Assembly (NCBI GenBank): GCA_001828445.1
Contig: MHYJ01000007.1
Span: forward strand, 1 to 17,399
DNA from: Planctomycetes bacterium RBG_16_43_13
GTDB lineage: Bacteria; Planctomycetota; MHYJ01
Direction of reading: 5' to 3'
Length of the DNA: 17,399 nucleotides
How positions within the stretch are numbered: position 1 is the stretch's first letter; every line of letters begins with the position of its first letter. Positions 14,672 through 17,399 of the stretch are shown piece after piece. The notes beneath the pieces are model-generated. The model was not told where the DNA came from. It made no database searches and was given only the letters and a program-made list of their open reading frames with translations. The translations under genes and the position numbers were made by a program.

Positions 14672-16072
14672 ATGAATTTCGTAGAAAAAATCCTGGCTGT
14701 CCGCTGTGGTAGAAAGAAAGTAAAGCCGGGCGAAATAATACAGGCGAAGGTCGATTTAATCCTCGGTAATGAACTCTCCACAATCGTAGCGATTCAGGAA
14801 TTCGAGAAGGTCGGTGCTAAAAGGGTTTTCAATCCAGATAAAATTACAATCGTTCCTGACCATTTCACGCCTGCTAAGGATATCCGCACAGCAGAGATAT
14901 GTAAGAAGATTCGTGAGTGGGTGCGGGCGCAGGAGATTCCACACTACTTCGAGGTGGGACGTGGTGGGATTGAGCACGTGGTTTTACCTGACGAAGGGCT
15001 GGTGCTGCCTGGGGCGCTCATAATCGGCGGCGATTCGCACACGGTAACTTATGGTGCGTTGGGGGCTTTAGGAATGGGCGTCGGCTCGACTGATATGGCG
15101 GCGGCATTTATCACAGGAGAAATTTGGCTCAAGGTTCCCGAGACGATTAAGATTGTGTTCAATGGGACGCCTGGCAAGTGGACTGCGGCGAAGGATTTGA
15201 TTCTTTTTGCGATAGGGCAGGTCGGGATAGATGGGGCGAGATATCGTGCGGTCGAGTATGCGGGCTCTGCGGTGAAAAATCTTACAATGACGGGGCGGCT
15301 AACACTTGCTAATATGGTTGCGGAGATGGGTGGGAAGGTCGGTGTCATCCAGCCGGACGAGAAAGTGATTGAGTTCTTGAGCCGCGTCGCCGAGAAGCGG
15401 ATGCGGATAACAGATGCCTCTGATGAAGAAAGTTTAATAGCGAAGCGGCGATACGAAAGGGTCGAGAAATTTTTAGATGCCTTCAGAAACAATGGAACAC
15501 AATTTAGTAGCCCAGCAAATATTTTTATAAATGATTTGGATGCCAACTATGCGAAAATATATGAACTAAATGTAGAGGGGCTTGAGCCGATGATTGCCTG
15601 TCCGCCATCACCTGATAAAGTTGTCCCGCTAAGTAAGTTGGGCAATATCAAGCTTGACCAGGTCTTCATTGGCAGTTGCACCAATGGTAGAATAGAAGAC
15701 CTTCGTATCGCTGCGAATATTCTGAATGGCAGGAAGGTCAGCCCACATACCCGCCTCCTCATCGTCCCAGGCAGTCAGGAGGTGTATCTACAAGCCCTCA
15801 ATGAAGGTATAGTCCAGAAGTTTGTTGAAGCAGGTGGAGCAGTAAGCACCCCAACCTGCGGTGCCTGCGTAGGTGGGCATATGGGTGTCTTGGCAGGGAA
15901 TGAAACGTGTCTATCTACTACTAATAGAAATTTTGTTGGCAGGATGGGGCATGTAAATGCCTCTACATATCTCTCTAACCCAGCGGTAGCGGCGGCATCA
16001 GCAATCGCTGGTAAAATTGTGCATCCAGAAGAAGTGGTAACGCATAATACAGCAACTGTGGGGATAAAATAA
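14672..16072 (+). CDS. leuC: 3-isopropylmalate dehydratase large subunit
   Basis: A 466-residue aconitase-family subunit that with LeuD isomerises 2-isopropylmalate to 3-isopropylmalate in leucine synthesis. The three Cys ligands of the [4Fe-4S] cluster are visible: Cys336 in GSCTNGR, and Cys396 and Cys399 in [13 protein letters not shown]. Other family marks are the DHFTPAKD and [23 protein letters not shown] segments and the [10 protein letters not shown] segment near the C-terminus. The protein is somewhat longer than the usual 420-residue form because of a charged stretch near residues 250-290, before ELEP-like [16 protein letters not shown]. The N-terminus MNFVEKILA is normal for the family, which supports this start, although no Shine-Dalgarno precedes it. 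The stop overlaps the leuD start (TAATG), so the two subunits are translationally coupled. Homoaconitase is a related alternative, but the downstream leuB-like gene favours LeuC. Confidence 0.93.
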   Translation: MNFVEKILAVRCGRKKVKPGEIIQAKVDLILGNELSTIVAIQEFEKVGAKRVFNPDKITIVPDHFTPAKDIRTAEICKKIREWVRAQEIPHYFEVGRGGIEHVVLPDEGLVLPGALIIGGDSHTVTYGALGALGMGVGSTDMAAAFITGEIWLKVPETIKIVFNGTPGKWTAAKDLILFAIGQVGIDGARYRAVEYAGSAVKNLTMTGRLTLANMVAEMGGKVGVIQPDEKVIEFLSRVAEKRMRITDASDEESLIAKRRYERVEKFLDAFRNNGTQFSSPANIFINDLDANYAKIYELNVEGLEPMIACPPSPDKVVPLSKLGNIKLDQVFIGSCTNGRIEDLRIAANILNGRKVSPHTRLLIVPGSQEVYLQALNEGIVQKFVEAGGAVSTPTCGACVGGHMGVLAGNETCLSTTNRNFVGRMGHVNASTYLSNPAVAAASAIAGKIVHPEEVVTHNTATVGIK

Positions 16073-16578
16073 TGGCTCTTCGCGGCAGGGTTTGGAAGTA
16101 TGGCTCAAACGTAGATACTGATGTAATAATACCAGGCAGGTATTGTCATATAACTGATATTAAAGAGTTAGCGAAGCACTGCCTTGAGGATTTGGATCCA
16201 CAGTTTACTAAGAAGATAAAGCAGGGTGATATAATCGTTGCAGGGACTAATTTCGGTTGCGGCTCTTCGCGGGAGTTGGCACCCATATCTATCAAGGCGG
16301 CGGGCATCTCCTGCGTAATAGCAAAAAACTTCGCCCGCATATTTTTCAGGAACTCGATAAACATCGGTCTGCCTATCCTCGAGTCACCAGAGGCAGTGGA
16401 TAATCTCAACGAAGGCGACGAGGTCGAGGTAGATTTGTCAAGCGGCACCATTAAAAATATCACCACAGGCAGGACCGCCCGCTCCGTCCCGTTCCCGGAC
16501 TTCCTGCAGGAGATAATAAATATGGGCGGACTGATGCCTTATGTGAAAAAGAAAATGAAACTTGGCATAGAGAATTGA
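16072..16578 (+). CDS. leuD: 3-isopropylmalate dehydratase small subunit
   Basis: A 168-residue swivel-domain partner of LeuC. Marks are [13 protein letters not shown] near the start, the substrate-binding [13 protein letters not shown] (Cys63 region) and the [14 protein letters not shown] tail. Length is that of the compact LeuD form common in archaea and many bacteria. The start ATG shares its A with the leuC stop. A second, diverged copy of its last ~20 codons lies immediately after the stop in another frame (see the relic at 16580). Cytoplasmic; forms the LeuCD heterodimer. Confidence 0.92.
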   Translation: MALRGRVWKYGSNVDTDVIIPGRYCHITDIKELAKHCLEDLDPQFTKKIKQGDIIVAGTNFGCGSSRELAPISIKAAGISCVIAKNFARIFFRNSINIGLPILESPEAVDNLNEGDEVEVDLSSGTIKNITTGRTARSVPFPDFLQEIINMGGLMPYVKKKMKLGIEN

Positions 16579-16579
16579 T

Positions 16580-16645
16580 TTCTTACGGGAGATAATAAAT
16601 TCCGATGGATTGATGTCTTATGTGAGAAAAAGAATCGCCACCTAA
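16580..16645 (+). pseudogene. Relic of a second leuD 3' end
   Basis: Bases 16580-16636 align without gaps to 16501-16557 in leuD, with 43 of 57 identical by hand count. In the matching frame they read FLREIINSDGLMSYVRKRIAT and then TAA (16643-16645), against [19 protein letters not shown] in leuD. Several changes are conservative (Lys to Arg twice, Met to Ile) or silent, so the copy looks like the tail of a once functional LeuD. It is not a fresh duplication. It lies in the +1 frame relative to leuD and has no start. Likely origins are an old tandem leuD duplicate or the leftover end of a leuD that was replaced by the present one. Confidence 0.7.
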
Positions 16646-16766
16646 ATATGTTGCGTGAAAAATATGATAACCAATTCGCTGCTAAAGTGTTCTCCCCAAA
16701 AAATCTTAGAGCAAAAAATTTCTGGAGAAGGAACAAAAATTCTTTATTTGAAAAGGAGGGTCTCAA

Positions 16767-17399
16767 ATGGTTAGAGAATTCGACATAGCCGTCATAGCTG
16801 GAGATGGAATCGGTCCCGAGGTCGTAGCAGAGGGCTTGAAAATCCTGAAAACCCTCTCCGACATCTACGGCTTCACAGTCAACCTGAAAGATTACCCCTT
16901 CGGCGCAGACCATTACCTAAAGACGAGAGAAATCCTGCCCGACTCCGCACTCCGCGAGATGAAGGATATGGACGCAATTTTATTAGGTGCAATAGGCGAC
17001 CCGCGCATCGAGACGGGCGTCCTCGAACGCGGCATCGTCCTCAAACTCCGCCTCGACCTCGACCTCTACGTGAACCTCCGCCCCATAAAACTCTACTCCG
17101 AACACATCTGCCCGCTAAAAGATAGAAAGCCCGCAGATATCGACATCATCGTCGTCCGCGAAAATACGGAGGACGTCTATACCGGCGGTGCGACATTCTT
17201 CAAAAAAGGCACTCCCTCCGAGGTCGCATTCCAGGGCGCCATCTACACACGTAAAGGCACAGAGCGCATCATCAGATACGCATTCGAACTTGCCAAAAAT
17301 AGGAAGAGAAAAAAACTCACCCTCTGCGATAAGGCGAACGCCATTCAGGCACACGACCTCTGGCGCCGAACTTTTGAAGAGGTTGCGAGAGAATCCCCC
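16767..17399 (+). CDS. leuB: 3-isopropylmalate dehydrogenase, 3' partial
   Basis: The first 211 codons of an NAD-dependent beta-decarboxylating dehydrogenase, open to the window edge. It would oxidise and decarboxylate 3-isopropylmalate to 2-ketoisocaproate. Visible marks are AGDGIGPEV (11-19), LLGAIGDPR, the substrate-binding LRLDLDLYVNLRP (Arg95 region), VVRENTEDVYTGG (131 onward, with Tyr138), and DKANAI near the end. The ENTEDVY form also occurs in tartrate and homoisocitrate dehydrogenases, so the call leans on leuCD next door. AAGGAGGG (16753-16760) six bases before the ATG fixes the start. Codon use differs sharply from the rest of the window: about 104 of 211 codons end in C, against 8 of the first 60 in the octaheme gene. 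The 188-base gap from leuD holds the leuD relic and no clear promoter, so it is probably in the same operon. Confidence 0.88.
   Translation, partial: MVREFDIAVIAGDGIGPEVVAEGLKILKTLSDIYGFTVNLKDYPFGADHYLKTREILPDSALREMKDMDAILLGAIGDPRIETGVLERGIVLKLRLDLDLYVNLRPIKLYSEHICPLKDRKPADIDIIVVRENTEDVYTGGATFFKKGTPSEVAFQGAIYTRKGTERIIRYAFELAKNRKRKKLTLCDKANAIQAHDLWRRTFEEVARESP

Noticed and set aside
15049..15546. Long minus-strand open frame opposite leuC
   Set aside because: It lies wholly inside a well-supported leuC, has no recognisable motif and no ribosome site; antisense shadow.
16690..16735. Possible hairpin TTCTCC/GGAGAA before leuB
   Set aside because: Only six pairs with a loop of about 29 bases rich in A; too weak for a terminator or riboswitch call.
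16648..16788. Small 46-codon frame in the leuD-leuB gap
   Set aside because: It has no Shine-Dalgarno or promoter, overlaps the leuB start in another frame, and shows no recognisable sequence.

Overview
The window looks like chromosome of an AT-rich bacterium, most likely a member of the Planctomycetota. This is inference from protein style, not from a marker gene. The supporting signs are a multiheme c-type cytochrome paired with a split cytochrome b, a zinc-ribbon/membrane-anchored HExxH peptidase of the DUF1570 kind, a secreted HEAT-repeat protein with motifs common in that phylum, exported imidazolonepropionase-like amidohydrolases, and a fused AroD-AroE. I see no rRNA, tRNA, CRISPR array, phage or transposase gene. 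No stretch over about 300 bases lacks a gene.

Layout. (1) 1-4296, plus strand: the 3' end of a cytochrome b C-terminal (PetD-like) gene, cut by the window edge, followed at once by a 1212-residue octaheme membrane cytochrome c. These are parts of a bc-type quinol-oxidising complex. (2) 4343-5795, plus: a sugar-nucleotide SDR epimerase/dehydratase and an RmlC-like cupin, probably for surface glycan precursors. (3) 5915-8131, plus: a two-gene unit of a membrane zinc peptidase-like protein and a secreted HEAT-repeat protein. (4) 8173-9636, plus: bifunctional aroDE of the shikimate pathway. (5) 13363-9642, minus: a three-gene operon of an L,D-transpeptidase with LysM and two tandem paralogous exported amidohydrolases. 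(6) 13543-14467, plus: a four-TPR protein and a small DUF2582-like winged-helix protein, each followed by a hairpin terminator. (7) 14672-17399, plus: leuC, leuD and the start of leuB for leucine biosynthesis; leuB runs off the window.

Control signals. Sigma-70-like promoters can be read by eye in several gaps. Some genes have strong Shine-Dalgarno sequences (5340, 5915, 13363 minus, 14210, 16767). Four others (4343, 8173, 13543, 14672) have none; instead a -10-like box ends only 7-10 bases before the ATG, which suggests leaderless or near-leaderless mRNAs. For aroDE this moves the start from an upstream TTG, which falls in the -35 element, to the ATG at 8173.

Most notable oddities: a diverged, out-of-frame second copy of the leuD 3' end lying directly after leuD; the abrupt shift of leuB to C-ending codons; the second amidohydrolase having lost the HxH metal motif its neighbour keeps; and the octaheme cytochrome with a long coiled coil and a roughly 110-residue insert between heme 7 and its presumed Met ligand. 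I found no clear case of a wholly new multi-gene system.
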